The notes beneath the pieces are model-generated. The model saw only the letters and a list, made by a program, of their open reading frames with translations. It ran no database searches and was not told where the DNA came from. Shown in pieces: positions 1 to 7,422 of a stretch of DNA of 64,000 nucleotides. The translations under genes and the position numbers were made by a program. Where the stretch lies: NCBI RefSeq assembly GCF_014748335.1, contig NZ_JAAVIY010000004.1:248001-312000 (forward strand). Reading direction: 5' to 3'. Each line of letters opens with the position of its first letter. The first letter of the stretch is position 1. The stretch is from Flavobacterium selenitireducens. GTDB lineage: Bacteria > Bacteroidota > Bacteroidia > Flavobacteriales > Flavobacteriaceae.

Positions 1-370
1 ACGCCTTGTCCTGACGTTGTTTTTTCTTGAGGCCGGAAGCGAGCATCGCCTGGAACGCCATTTTTGACGTGAAACGTTCATCAACGCGCACGAGTTCCAT
101 TTCGGGAAACGCCTTTTTGAACGTCTCGACGAATTTTTCGATGATGGACGTGCTCTCCGACGGCGTTCCATCCATTTGCCTGGGTTCGCCTATGAGGACT
201 TTGACGACGGTTTCTTTTGAAAAATAAGCCTCCAGGAAAGTGATCGCGGTTTCCGACGCTACGGTCGTGAGGCCCGAGGCGATGATCTGCATTTCGTCCG
301 TGACGGCGACTCCCGTGCGCTTTATTCCGTAATCGATGGCCAGGATGCGGCCAGGCGTCTTTAGGTTCAT
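1..370 (-). CDS. ruvX: Holliday junction resolvase-like protein RuvX/YqgF (5' part only)
   Basis: The gene starts at the ATG complementary to 368-370 and runs off the left edge, so about the first 123 residues are visible. The family is an RNase H-fold nuclease implicated in pre-16S rRNA 5'-end processing and, by similarity, in Holliday junction resolution. The start MNLKTPGRILAIDYGIKRTG carries the RNase H-like first strand with the catalytic Asp (AIDYG) and the KRTGVAV motif. Further on I read IGEPRQMDGTPSEST and VDERFTS, both typical of RuvX. The reading frame is open throughout the visible part. The gene is separated from def by an unrelated 5 kb block. Confidence 0.9.
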   Translation of the reverse strand, partial: MNLKTPGRILAIDYGIKRTGVAVTDEMQIIASGLTTVASETAITFLEAYFSKETVVKVLIGEPRQMDGTPSESTSIIEKFVETFKKAFPEMELVRVDERFTSKMAFQAMLASGLKKKQRQDKA

Positions 371-706
371 GTTGCAAAAGTTAGCCAAAGATCGCAAAAT
401 ACACGGAATACTGAGCTATAATTTGCCACAGTTGTTCATAAACTGATCGTACCGAAGCGGGTTAGCGCGAACTAAAAAGTAGCCAGACGCCAATGCGAAT
501 CCGCGGCTGGCTTTCAGCTCGTAACCAAAAAAAATACTTTTAAGGAAATAGGGGCGGAGCAGTTTATTGGGTGTGGCGGGTGTCCCACGATCAGCGTCGT
601 TAAGCCGGGTCGACAATAGTCGCGCGTTTCCAAGTTGTAACATTTTGTAGCGAAAATTGCTTCCAGTTACAAAACCGTAACACGTTTGGAAAAAACAAGG
701 AATAGG
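371..706. other. Intergenic stretch without a supported gene
   Basis: No convincing gene lies between the start of ruvX and the end of the azoreductase gene. A 75-codon reverse frame at 416-643 has no recognisable domain and unusual composition, so I do not call it. The only structure I see is a small inverted repeat at 663-678 (GTTAC/GTAAC arms with a 6-base loop), which could act as a weak end signal for azoR but has no clear T-tract. Confidence 0.5.
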
Positions 707-1327
707 TTACAACTTTTGTGTGGCGAACATGTGTTCCGAAATCCGCTCAATCGCCTTTTCGTACGATTTTTCGCCTACGCCTTGCATTTTCGTCCCCTCG
801 ACGCGAAATGTCGTCACATCGGTCAAACCGATAAAGCCCAGCAAGAACCGCAAATACGGCTCGGCGAAATCGAGGCCTTTCATCGCTTCGGTCGAATAAA
901 TGCCGCCACTTGCCATGGCGAGATAGACTTTCTTGTTTTCCAGCAAACCTTTCGGGCCGTTTTCGCCATAAGTGAACGTTGCCCCCGAACGCACGATGTG
1001 GTCGATCCAGGATTTCAAAGTGCCGGGAATGTTGAAGTTGTAGAACGGGACGGCGATCACGATGATATCGGCTTGCCTGATTTCGGATATGGCTGTGTCC
1101 GAATGGAACACGGCGGCTTCGGCTTCCGGCGTCCTTGCTTCCGATGGCAATCCGAAGGCGACGAAATGACTGGCGTCGAGATGCGGAAGCGGGTTTTCGG
1201 AAAGGTCTCGCACGAGGATTTCAACGTCCGTAAATTCCGAAGAAATACGGGTATTGATGGCCGATACCAATTTGTTGCTATGGGAATTTTTTCCGTTTAT
1301 GCTGGAAAGAATGTTCAGTATTTTCAT
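707..1327 (-). CDS. azoR: FMN-dependent NADH-azoreductase / NAD(P)H quinone oxidoreductase
   Basis: This 206-residue flavodoxin-fold protein is of the AzoR type. The family uses FMN to reduce quinones and azo compounds by two-electron transfer in the cytoplasm. The phosphate-binding loop lies near the N-terminus (SSINGKNSHSNKLV), and the central signature VPFYNFNIPGTLKSWIDHI is characteristic of azoreductases. Length is normal. It is transcribed divergently from the HxlR regulator at 1437, a common arrangement in which the regulator senses electrophiles or quinones and controls the oxidoreductase. An exact TAnnTTTG -7 element lies at 1353-1360 on this strand. The exact substrate cannot be told from sequence. 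Confidence 0.9.
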   Translation of the reverse strand: MKILNILSSINGKNSHSNKLVSAINTRISSEFTDVEILVRDLSENPLPHLDASHFVAFGLPSEARTPEAEAAVFHSDTAISEIRQADIIVIAVPFYNFNIPGTLKSWIDHIVRSGATFTYGENGPKGLLENKKVYLAMASGGIYSTEAMKGLDFAEPYLRFLLGFIGLTDVTTFRVEGTKMQGVGEKSYEKAIERISEHMFATQKL

Positions 1328-1338
1328 GTCGTCAATGA

Positions 1339-1370
1339 TTTGTTTAACGACGCAAACTTATTTACATTTG
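1339..1370 (+). promoter_or_regulatory. Bacteroidota-type promoter for the hxlR gene
   Basis: TTTG at 1339-1342 is followed after 20 bases by TACATTTG at 1363-1370. This matches the Bacteroidota -33 TTTG / -7 TAnnTTTG pattern with good spacing. It lies 66 bases upstream of the hxlR start and overlaps the azoR promoter on the other strand. Confidence 0.6.
1353..1360 (-). promoter_or_regulatory. -7 element for azoR
   Basis: CAAACTTA on the plus strand reads TAAGTTTG on the reverse strand, an exact TAnnTTTG match 25 bases upstream of the azoR ATG. No clear TTTG -33 partner is visible, so activity may depend on a regulator. Confidence 0.5.
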
Positions 1371-1382
1371 CTTTCTAAAATA

Positions 1383-1408
1383 TAGTAATATCCTTTCGGA
1401 TAGTGCTA
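1383..1408. promoter_or_regulatory. Candidate HxlR operator (imperfect inverted repeat)
   Basis: The arms TATCC (1389-1393) and GGATA (1398-1402) flank TTTC, with outer TAG...CTA symmetry at 1383-1385 and 1406-1408. It lies between the divergent azoR and hxlR genes, just behind the azoR -7 box where a regulator would act. Assignment to HxlR is inference from position and symmetry only. Confidence 0.35.
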
Positions 1409-1436
1409 TGCTCGTGTAAAGTAAAGCCATAACACT

Positions 1437-1802
1437 ATGTCACTGAAAACATTGCCAAGCCCGACGCTTACCGCCACCGAATGCACCCAAGCCCTCATGC
1501 ACGTTCGCGATGCGCTGGAAATACTGAGCGGAAAATGGAAATTGCCGATCCTCATCGCGCTCTCGACGGGAGAAATGCGCTTTCGACAAATCGCTACCGA
1601 AGTCAACGGCATAACCGATAAAATGCTGTCAAAGGAACTAAAGGATCTGGAGATCAATCAACTGGTCACGCGAACGGTGCTCGACACGTTCCCGCCAACG
1701 GTAATCTATGCCCGGACCGAGCATGCCGACACGCTGTCCGACGTCATCGCCGCGTTGCGCAAATGGGGCTACCTGCACCGCCAAAAAATAATAAACGGCT
1801 GA
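1437..1802 (+). CDS. HxlR-family winged-helix transcriptional regulator
   Basis: This is a 121-residue HxlR/DUF24 regulator. The segment ALEILSGKWKLPILIALSTG, followed by MRFRQIATEVNGITDKMLSKELKDLE, is the winged-helix core, and the C-terminal helix (DVIAALRKWGYLH) matches the dimerisation region. Cys16 (TATEC) sits in the N-terminal arm where redox-sensing HxlR proteins such as YodB and HypR keep their conserved cysteine, so it could sense electrophiles or disulfide stress. That function is inferred from the family. The gene is divergent from azoR and its stop codon abuts the end of the winged-helix gene on the other strand. Confidence 0.9.
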   Translation: MSLKTLPSPTLTATECTQALMHVRDALEILSGKWKLPILIALSTGEMRFRQIATEVNGITDKMLSKELKDLEINQLVTRTVLDTFPPTVIYARTEHADTLSDVIAALRKWGYLHRQKIING

Positions 1803-2867
1803 TCAAGCCTTGAATTCCAGTGTTTTACCAAGAAAATCTGAAAAGCGATGCGCCTGTCGCCTTAATTCGGCGAGCCGGTTTTGTGGAATTTTGTACACCA
1901 GGTCGGTCTCAACGATTACCTGATCTTTTTTGACGGTGCGTTTCCAAATGCCGCAAACCTGGCCGTCCACGACGACGATCGGCTTGAAGATGCCGTTCAT
2001 CGTGAAGGCGTGTTTTTGGTGTTCGGAGGCTATCGAGGGTGTTCGGTCCTTGTACGAAATCAGAAACTCGTCGAAAGCGGGAAGCAGAAAGGTGGAGCGT
2101 TGACGATTGGGATGCACTTCCGAAAAAAAGTATTCCTGTCCTTCAATCACGACGTTTTCCAAAACGCTCTCGTTCGAAGCTATGGCCTGGCGGCAATTTG
2201 TGAGGTTTAAACCGCTCCACCATTGAAAATCGCGGATGGTGGCCGGGCCGTGACTGGTAAAATACGTTGCGGCCAGTTGCGATAACGCTTCTTCGCGTGA
2301 CAGTCGCCTCGGTTTCCTGACCTGTTCGGACATCAGTGCATAACCGTGTTCGTTGCCGATGCGCTTGCCGCTGACGACCAAACCTTCAAGTTCTGCCGCC
2401 GCCATGATGTGCCCGCCTCTGTAATCGTGAGTACGGATGCCGTTGTATTCGAGGATTTCCATGATTTGCGGACGCGACAGATGCCCGGCCTCGAGCGCTT
2501 TTTCGATCAACTTGAAGCACTTGTTGTAAAGCTCCTGGTCGAGCCCTAATTTTTTGTCGTTCGAAGCCATTTGCCCCCGAATGTTCTTCGCGCTGAGCTC
2601 GAGCATCCAGCCAATGTCTTCTGATGCACAAAAATGCCAGGTGGGACGCAGTACATGGGTGCGGACGATTTCGCCATTGGCTATCGCCAGATCGACATCC
2701 GCGTCGACAATATCGGCAAGCCGCGACCCGATCGCCCATTTCGCCATCGCATAGTCCTGGGCCTGTATCGCCCCGAAATGCCTGACGAGCTCAGCAATCG
2801 ATTTGCTTTGTGGCGATAAAAGCTGTTGGTTTTGAAGGCGTTGTTGGGAGATGTCGGTAAAATCCAT
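1803..2867 (-). CDS. Winged-helix DNA-binding domain protein (HTH_42/YcaQ-like)
   Basis: This 354-residue protein resembles the HTH_42 (YcaQ/AlkX-like) family. Members have tandem winged-helix domains, and some act on DNA crosslinks or as DNA glycosylases; this one cannot be assigned a reaction. Typical features are the early QAQDYAMAKWAIGSR segment, THVLRPTWHF, and the GPATIRDFQWWSGL motif around residue 215. The Phe/Leu-Leu-Pro-Ala-Phe-Asp-Glu-Phe motif (residues about 268-276) is also family-typical. The ATG overlaps the stop of the upstream lipoprotein gene (TGATG), so it is the third gene of a reverse operon with the methyltransferase and the META lipoprotein. Confidence 0.82.
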   Translation of the reverse strand: MDFTDISQQRLQNQQLLSPQSKSIAELVRHFGAIQAQDYAMAKWAIGSRLADIVDADVDLAIANGEIVRTHVLRPTWHFCASEDIGWMLELSAKNIRGQMASNDKKLGLDQELYNKCFKLIEKALEAGHLSRPQIMEILEYNGIRTHDYRGGHIMAAAELEGLVVSGKRIGNEHGYALMSEQVRKPRRLSREEALSQLAATYFTSHGPATIRDFQWWSGLNLTNCRQAIASNESVLENVVIEGQEYFFSEVHPNRQRSTFLLPAFDEFLISYKDRTPSIASEHQKHAFTMNGIFKPIVVVDGQVCGIWKRTVKKDQVIVETDLVYKIPQNRLAELRRQAHRFSDFLGKTLEFKA

Positions 2868-3688
2868 CAGGGTTTTGGTAAGTCGAAAGCATCAAATTTA
2901 ACGAGATTCGCGCCTCCTTTCCGAAATTGCAACACCTTTTCGTTCGCGACATAATTGTCGCAGGTTTCGAGCGCTTTTTTAAACTCTTCCTCAATTTTCA
3001 TCTCAGGACACGCCATCATCGTCGAAATGATGTTGAACATTCTGACTTTGCTGCCGTTGAGCTCGTATTTGCCACCCATTCGGTTGCATCCGGCGAACGC
3101 CCCGAAACTGCCGTCCTGATTGAGCTGTATGAAATATTCTTTTTTATCCGATGCGCGAAAGGTTCGCCCGTTGATTTCAGAAAGCCTCCAATGTATGCCC
3201 GTGATGGTTTGCGGCAGCCGGTCCATTGGCGTCCCGTCCGACTTTGCCGCATCGCTTTCGCTTTGTTTGGCCAGTACGTAATCGCCAGTATTTTTGGCAT
3301 TGAGCCGTTTGCCGTCCGCATCAAGCAAAACCAGGAAACGCTCTCCTACAAAAAATTGTTTTTCCTGCTCTTTCCCGGCGTCGAGCACGATGGCGTCGCC
3401 CTTCGGGTTCCACTTGAAAATGCCTTTTACTTCCGCTTTTTTACCGGAAACTAACGTGGCAGTCATCAGGTAGGAGAAATCTTCGGAAAGCTCAATCGAA
3501 GTTTCCTTGCCGTCGATTTTGCCTTTGTAGCGCCCAAGGTAGTCGAGGGAATTTTCGGCTGTGTGGGCGGCCTCGACGATCGAAGTGTCGCCAATTTCGG
3601 TAGGGGCCGGTTCGGGATCTTTTTCTTTTTTGGGCCCGCATCCGGAGACAAGTCCCAAAGTACAAACGGAGAGCAACAAACGTTTCAT
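2867..3688 (-). CDS. Lipoprotein with NlpE-like N-terminal domain and META domain
   Basis: This 273-residue lipoprotein has a signal peptide ending in the lipobox LVSGC, so it is probably anchored in the outer membrane or periplasmic face. Residues about 48-140 (YLGRYKGKIDGKETSIELSE onward) look like the N-terminal domain of NlpE, the copper-resistance/envelope-stress lipoprotein. Residues about 160-265 form a META/HslJ domain (ITGIHWRLSEINGR, GGCN-like FAGCNRMGGKYE, MACPEM). NlpE-META combinations occur in Bacteroidota. It follows the methyltransferase gene by 4 bases and overlaps the downstream gene. A role in envelope stress is inference. Confidence 0.83.
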   Translation of the reverse strand: MKRLLLSVCTLGLVSGCGPKKEKDPEPAPTEIGDTSIVEAAHTAENSLDYLGRYKGKIDGKETSIELSEDFSYLMTATLVSGKKAEVKGIFKWNPKGDAIVLDAGKEQEKQFFVGERFLVLLDADGKRLNAKNTGDYVLAKQSESDAAKSDGTPMDRLPQTITGIHWRLSEINGRTFRASDKKEYFIQLNQDGSFGAFAGCNRMGGKYELNGSKVRMFNIISTMMACPEMKIEEEFKKALETCDNYVANEKVLQFRKGGANLVKFDAFDLPKP

Positions 3689-3692
3689 GACT

Positions 3693-4436
3693 TCAGAATT
3701 TAGTGTACGGCCTGCCGATGCGCAGCAAAAGCGGAAATCTCACCTTTTTGTCGCCAGCTTCCCAAACCAGCGAAAGTTCGGCCCTGATTAGATCGACCGG
3801 GTTGATGCCGGTTTTGGTTTTATAGTGTTGCGTCGCCGACCACGATTCGAGGTAGCCCAACAATTGTGAGATGTTCCAATCGACTTCATTTTGCCACGGG
3901 ATGGCCTCAATTTCCTTAAACGGAAAAGGGATGGTTTGGTAGCGCTGCTCGACAAACCGACGTTCGGCGTCCCAGTAAGGGCCAATGATATCGTGGTAAA
4001 AATGGGAAATGACGGCGTCGGCGCGAGGGTTCGTAATCGGAAGGGAATAGCCGAGGATCGCAAAAACGCCTTCCGGTTTCAGGATGCGGTACACTTCCTT
4101 GTAAAATATCGAAAAGTCGAACCAATGTACGGCTTGTCCTACCGTGATGAGGTCGAAGCTGTTGTCGTCGAACGAGGTTTGCTCGGCGGTTTCAAGTTTA
4201 TAGGTTATATTGTCAGCCTTGACGGCATGCTGGAGTTGCTTTTCGCTGATGTCGGTCGCGTAAACCGATTCGAACCGCGTCGAAAGTTTTTGGGCGATCT
4301 GACCGTTTCCAGTCGCCAGGTCGAGTGCTTTACCCGGAGTCCGGACGAACGTGCACACATAATCGATAAGTGCCTGGGGATATTGGGGACGATATTGGGC
4401 GTATTTCGTAGCCTGGGCAGAAAAATTGTCTTTCAT
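3693..4436 (-). CDS. Class I SAM-dependent methyltransferase
   Basis: This 247-residue protein has a Rossmann methyltransferase fold. Motif I is ALDLATGNGQIAQKL (residues about 37-51), the acidic post-I residue is in YATDISEKQL, and SFDLITVGQAVHWFD is the HW signature of the trans-aconitate/Tmt1-like subgroup. The substrate is a small molecule or unknown. It is the first gene of a three-gene reverse operon, and an exact -7 element lies upstream at 4513-4520. Confidence is high for the fold and low for the substrate. Confidence 0.87.
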   Translation of the reverse strand: MKDNFSAQATKYAQYRPQYPQALIDYVCTFVRTPGKALDLATGNGQIAQKLSTRFESVYATDISEKQLQHAVKADNITYKLETAEQTSFDDNSFDLITVGQAVHWFDFSIFYKEVYRILKPEGVFAILGYSLPITNPRADAVISHFYHDIIGPYWDAERRFVEQRYQTIPFPFKEIEAIPWQNEVDWNISQLLGYLESWSATQHYKTKTGINPVDLIRAELSLVWEAGDKKVRFPLLLRIGRPYTKF

Positions 4437-4512
4437 GACGGAATGGTTTTCACAACAGTGTCCGAACGCAGAAAAGCGAACCGAAATTGTGCGATTCGAT
4501 TAAGGCGAACCT

Positions 4513-4520
4513 CAAATTTA
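4513..4520 (-). promoter_or_regulatory. -7 element for the methyltransferase-META-WHD operon
   Basis: CAAATTTA on the plus strand gives TAAATTTG on the reverse strand, an exact TAnnTTTG match about 77 bases upstream of the methyltransferase ATG. A -33 TTTG at standard spacing is not evident. Confidence 0.45.
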
Positions 4521-4633
4521 CAAAACGGCCAAGCAACCGTTTTTAAGGACTTTGGCCAAAGTTTACAACTTTAACACCTGTCGGAAAAATATTGAATGCC
4601 GCGGGGCGTTATACCAGAACCAAATCGACATTG

Positions 4634-5029
4634 ATGACCTACAAACATTTTCTGGTGCTGCTAGCGCTGGTTGGTCCTTTTACCATATCGGCCCAGTACA
4701 AAGAATTGGATTTTAGCGGATTTCAGGTGAGTGATGCCCAAATGCATTGGCAAAACGTGAAGCGCATCGTTCCCCGGAAGGCCAGATTCAGCGATTCCCA
4801 AATCGTGCTCGCGCTCGACCGCAATTATCAACTCTCGGTTCACAGCAAGAAAAACCTGCCCGATGGCGGCATCGTTTATTTGTGCAAAGACCAACAGCAA
4901 CGGGATGTGACGATAACCCTTATCGGAAACGAGCGGATGTTCCTTTACTCGGGCAAGCAGCGCTACCAGGTGACTTTCAGCAATCCGATTATTGCATCGA
5001 CCCAGCGTTCCTACGCCGAAAGTGACTGA
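4634..5029 (+). CDS. Small secreted protein of unknown function
   Basis: I place the start at the ATG at 4634, which gives MTYKHFLVLLALVGPFTISA, a clean signal peptide with a likely cut before QYKELDF. An in-frame ATG at 4592 would put 14 charged residues ahead of it. The mature protein of about 112 residues is basic and beta-strand-like, with no domain I recognise and no lipobox. It stands alone between a reverse operon and the def gene. Function is unknown; localisation to the periplasm or outside is inferred from the signal peptide. Confidence 0.6.
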   Translation: MTYKHFLVLLALVGPFTISAQYKELDFSGFQVSDAQMHWQNVKRIVPRKARFSDSQIVLALDRNYQLSVHSKKNLPDGGIVYLCKDQQQRDVTITLIGNERMFLYSGKQRYQVTFSNPIIASTQRSYAESD

Positions 5030-5201
5030 CGCCGGCAGGCTAAGGTGATGCATCGATCAATCCGCGCATGACGATTTGCTGGCGATCCGTATCGCGTTCA
5101 AGGCGAACGCATAACGGCTACGTTTTAAGTCAGGACATCCGGGCGGCTGCAAAAAAAATCCCAATTATCGCAAGAGGCAAAACCAATGTGCAATTTTTGC
5201 G

Positions 5202-5209
5202 TATTTTTG
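5202..5209 (+). promoter_or_regulatory. -7 element for def
   Basis: TATTTTTG is an exact TAnnTTTG match. It lies downstream of an in-frame ATG at 5186 and 39 bases upstream of the ATG at 5249, which supports 5249 as the true def start. Confidence 0.55.
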
Positions 5210-5248
5210 CCAACGTTTCCGCCCAAAACAGCGGCTAAAACCATTAAG

Positions 5249-5839
5249 ATGATACTACCTATTGTTGGCTACGGCGATCCTGTGCTGCGCAAGAAAGGGC
5301 AGGACATTTCAGCATCCTATCCTGAAATCAGGCAACTTGTGTCGGATATGTTCGATACGATGTACAATGCCTATGGCGTAGGACTGGCGGCGCCCCAGGT
5401 GGGATTGCCGATACGGCTTTTCGTGATCGATACCACGCCTTTTGGGGAAGATGACGACCTAGAACAGGACGAACAGCAGGCGTTGAAAAACTTCAAGCGA
5501 GTGTTCATCAATGCCAAAATGCTCAAAGAAGAAGGAGAGGAGTGGGGCTTTAACGAAGGCTGCCTGAGCATTCCCGAAGTGCGCGAAGATGTTTACCGAC
5601 ACGAGACCATCACGATAGAATACCAGGATGAAGATTTCAATACGAAAACGGAAGTGTTCGACGGGCTCATAGCGCGCGTTATCCAGCATGAATACGATCA
5701 TATCGAGGGAATTTTGTTCACGGACAGGATCTCAACGCTCAAAAAACAACTGGTAAAAGGGAAACTTCAAAAAATCATGGATGGCAAAGTGCGTCCGGAT
5801 TATCGAATGAAGTTTGTCGGACCCAAAAAAAGCAGATAA
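5249..5839 (+). CDS. def: Peptide deformylase
   Basis: This 196-residue enzyme removes the N-formyl group from nascent proteins at the ribosome. All three catalytic motifs are present: GVGLAAPQVG (GxGxAAxQ), NEGCLSIP (EGCLS, metal-ligand Cys) and QHEYDHIEG (HExxH). The start at 5249 (MILPIVGYGDPVLRKKG) matches family N-termini. The upstream ATG at 5186 would add 21 residues lying over the promoter. Length is normal for the Bacteroidota type, with an acidic insert around residues 65-75 (EDDDLEQDEQQ). It begins a forward series with the DUF5606 and mazG genes. Confidence 0.97.
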   Translation: MILPIVGYGDPVLRKKGQDISASYPEIRQLVSDMFDTMYNAYGVGLAAPQVGLPIRLFVIDTTPFGEDDDLEQDEQQALKNFKRVFINAKMLKEEGEEWGFNEGCLSIPEVREDVYRHETITIEYQDEDFNTKTEVFDGLIARVIQHEYDHIEGILFTDRISTLKKQLVKGKLQKIMDGKVRPDYRMKFVGPKKSR

Positions 5840-5903
5840 AACGAATCATTAACTAATAAACGAAGTCGGGTTCCGGCCGTTTGATTGTTGTCCTGTGACA
5901 ATG

Positions 5904-5930
5904 TCTTTCGACTTTTGGCTTTGACTTTCG
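5904..5930. repeat. Short AAAGTC-type low-complexity tract
   Basis: On the reverse strand this reads CGAAAGTCAAAGCCAAAAGTCG, a run of AAAGTC/AAAGCC words. It lies between def and the DUF5606 gene. Similar words recur at 27787-27815 and 61951-61998. Confidence 0.45.
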
Positions 5931-5944
5931 AGATGTAACTTACT

Positions 5945-6493
5945 ATGAATGTAGACAAAATTTTGGCGATCTCCGGAAAACCGGGCCTTTTCGAACTTAA
6001 ACTACAAACACGCACCGGTTTTGTCGCCGAGTCGCTGCTCGACGGAAAAAAAGTGACGGTCGGGCTTCGCAGCAACGTGAGCCTGTTGTCTGAAATTTCG
6101 ATGTATACCGAAAGTGGCGAAAAGCCTCTGGTGGAGGTTTTGCGTGCCATTGCGGTCAAGGAAAACGAAGGTGCGGCGCCGTCTGCCAAAGAAGACAATG
6201 CTACACTACTGAGCTATTTCGGACAGGTCGTCCCGGATTTCGACAAAGACCGCGTATATGTTTCGGACATAAAAAAAGTGTTCAACTGGTATAATATCCT
6301 ACAGGCCAAAGGGCTTGTTTCGAAAGACGAGCCAAAAGCGGAGGCTGAAAAGCAAGACGCCGATCAAGCCGAAAAAGCAGCAAAACCGGCCAAGCCGAAA
6401 AAGTCGGAAGCGACGCCGACAGCGGATGAAACCGCAAATGAGGAGAAGCCGAAAGCGGCCAAAAAACCAAAAGCGAAGAAGAACGAAGAATAG
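5945..6493 (+). CDS. DUF5606 domain protein with Lys/Ala/Glu-rich tail
   Basis: This is a 182-residue protein. Residues 1-130 form the conserved DUF5606 domain (MNVDKILAISGKPGLFEL, then GFVAESLLDGKKVTV and SEISMYT), which is found in Bacteroidota beside def and mazG. From about residue 125 the chain becomes a disordered, highly charged tail made of repeated PKAE/KPAK/KPKA words, so length and composition there are likely variable. The first 60 residues resemble a small beta-barrel that could bind nucleic acid, but this is only an impression. Its function is not established. A terminator follows at 6517-6556. Confidence 0.87.
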   Translation: MNVDKILAISGKPGLFELKLQTRTGFVAESLLDGKKVTVGLRSNVSLLSEISMYTESGEKPLVEVLRAIAVKENEGAAPSAKEDNATLLSYFGQVVPDFDKDRVYVSDIKKVFNWYNILQAKGLVSKDEPKAEAEKQDADQAEKAAKPAKPKKSEATPTADETANEEKPKAAKKPKAKKNEE

Positions 6494-6516
6494 TTCGTAT
6501 CTTTTTATAACTCACG

Positions 6517-6556
6517 ATCCCGATTTCCGTTTTGGAACTCGGGATTTTTTTATTTT
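6517..6556 (+). terminator. Rho-independent terminator after the DUF5606 gene
   Basis: The stem ATCCCGA (6517-6523) / TCGGGAT (6539-6545) has a 15-base loop and is followed by a T-rich run. It overlaps the mazG promoter. Confidence 0.75.
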
Positions 6557-6558
6557 TG
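6531..6558 (+). promoter_or_regulatory. Promoter of mazG embedded in the upstream terminator
   Basis: TTTG at 6531-6534 lies in the terminator loop. TATTTTTG at 6551-6558, an exact TAnnTTTG, is formed by the terminator T-tract. The spacer is 16 bases. The predicted transcript would start near 6565, upstream of the GTG at 6601. Confidence 0.55.
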
Positions 6559-6600
6559 AGTGAACTCAGACCATTATTCATTATTATTTTTAATTCAAAA

Positions 6601-7374
6601 GTGAATCCGCGCCAATCTCAACTCAACGCCTTCAACCGCCTCCTCGACATCATGGACGAGCTGCGCGAAAAGTGTCCATGGGACAAAAAGCAAACGTTGC
6701 AGTCGCTGCGTCATCTGACCATCGAGGAAACCTATGAACTCGGCGAGGCAATTCTTGACAACGACTTGCAGGAAGTCAAAAAGGAATTGGGCGATTTGTT
6801 GTTGCATATCGTCTTCTATGCCAAGATCGGAAGCGAGACGAACGACTTCGACATAGCCGATGTCGCCAATGAAATCTGCGACAAGCTCATCCACCGCCAT
6901 CCGCACATTTACGCGGACGTATCGGTACAGGATGAGGAAGAGGTCAAGCAGAATTGGGAAAAACTCAAATTAAAAGAAGGCAAGAAATCAGTGCTTGAAG
7001 GCGTTCCGAAATCGCTTCCCGCCATGGTAAAGGCCTCGCGAATCCAGGACAAAGCCAAAGGCGTAGGTTTCGATTGGGAAGAGCCGCACCAGGTTTGGGA
7101 CAAGGTAGAAGAAGAAATCGAGGAGTTCAAGCAGGAAATCAAGAATGGCGACCAGGATAAGATCGAGTCTGAATTTGGGGATGTGCTGTTTTCGATGATC
7201 AATTACGCCCGATTTCTCAATGTAAATCCCGAGGATGCGTTGGAGCGCACCAACAAAAAGTTCATCAGGCGCTTCCAATATCTCGAATCGAAAGCGTCGG
7301 AAATGGGGAAATCATTGAGCGATATGACGCTTGCGGAGATGGACGTCTTTTGGAACGAGGCCAAGAAACTGTAA
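6601..7374 (+). CDS. mazG: Nucleoside triphosphate pyrophosphohydrolase MazG
   Basis: This 257-residue all-alpha NTP pyrophosphohydrolase hydrolyses (d)NTPs to NMPs plus pyrophosphate and is linked to nucleotide-pool cleaning and stress. It has two MazG domains: LREKCPWDKKQTLQSLRHLT with EETYELGEAI and KKELGDLLLHIVF, then VGFDWEEPHQVWDKVEEEIEEF with ESEFGDVLFSMINYAR (the EExxE and ExxD metal sites). I use the GTG at 6601 (VNPRQSQLNAFNRLLDIMDE), because the ATG at 6532 in the same frame lies within the terminator and upstream of the promoter. The esterase gene follows 48 bases later. Confidence 0.95.
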   Translation: MNPRQSQLNAFNRLLDIMDELREKCPWDKKQTLQSLRHLTIEETYELGEAILDNDLQEVKKELGDLLLHIVFYAKIGSETNDFDIADVANEICDKLIHRHPHIYADVSVQDEEEVKQNWEKLKLKEGKKSVLEGVPKSLPAMVKASRIQDKAKGVGFDWEEPHQVWDKVEEEIEEFKQEIKNGDQDKIESEFGDVLFSMINYARFLNVNPEDALERTNKKFIRRFQYLESKASEMGKSLSDMTLAEMDVFWNEAKKL

Positions 7375-7422
7375 CTACGCGAATCAAATTTTTACGATAA
7401 CGGACGCAAAAACTCTTGACTG

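Noticed and set aside
416..643. 75-codon reverse frame between ruvX and azoR
   Set aside because: No domain, no promoter match and atypical composition; too weak to call a gene.
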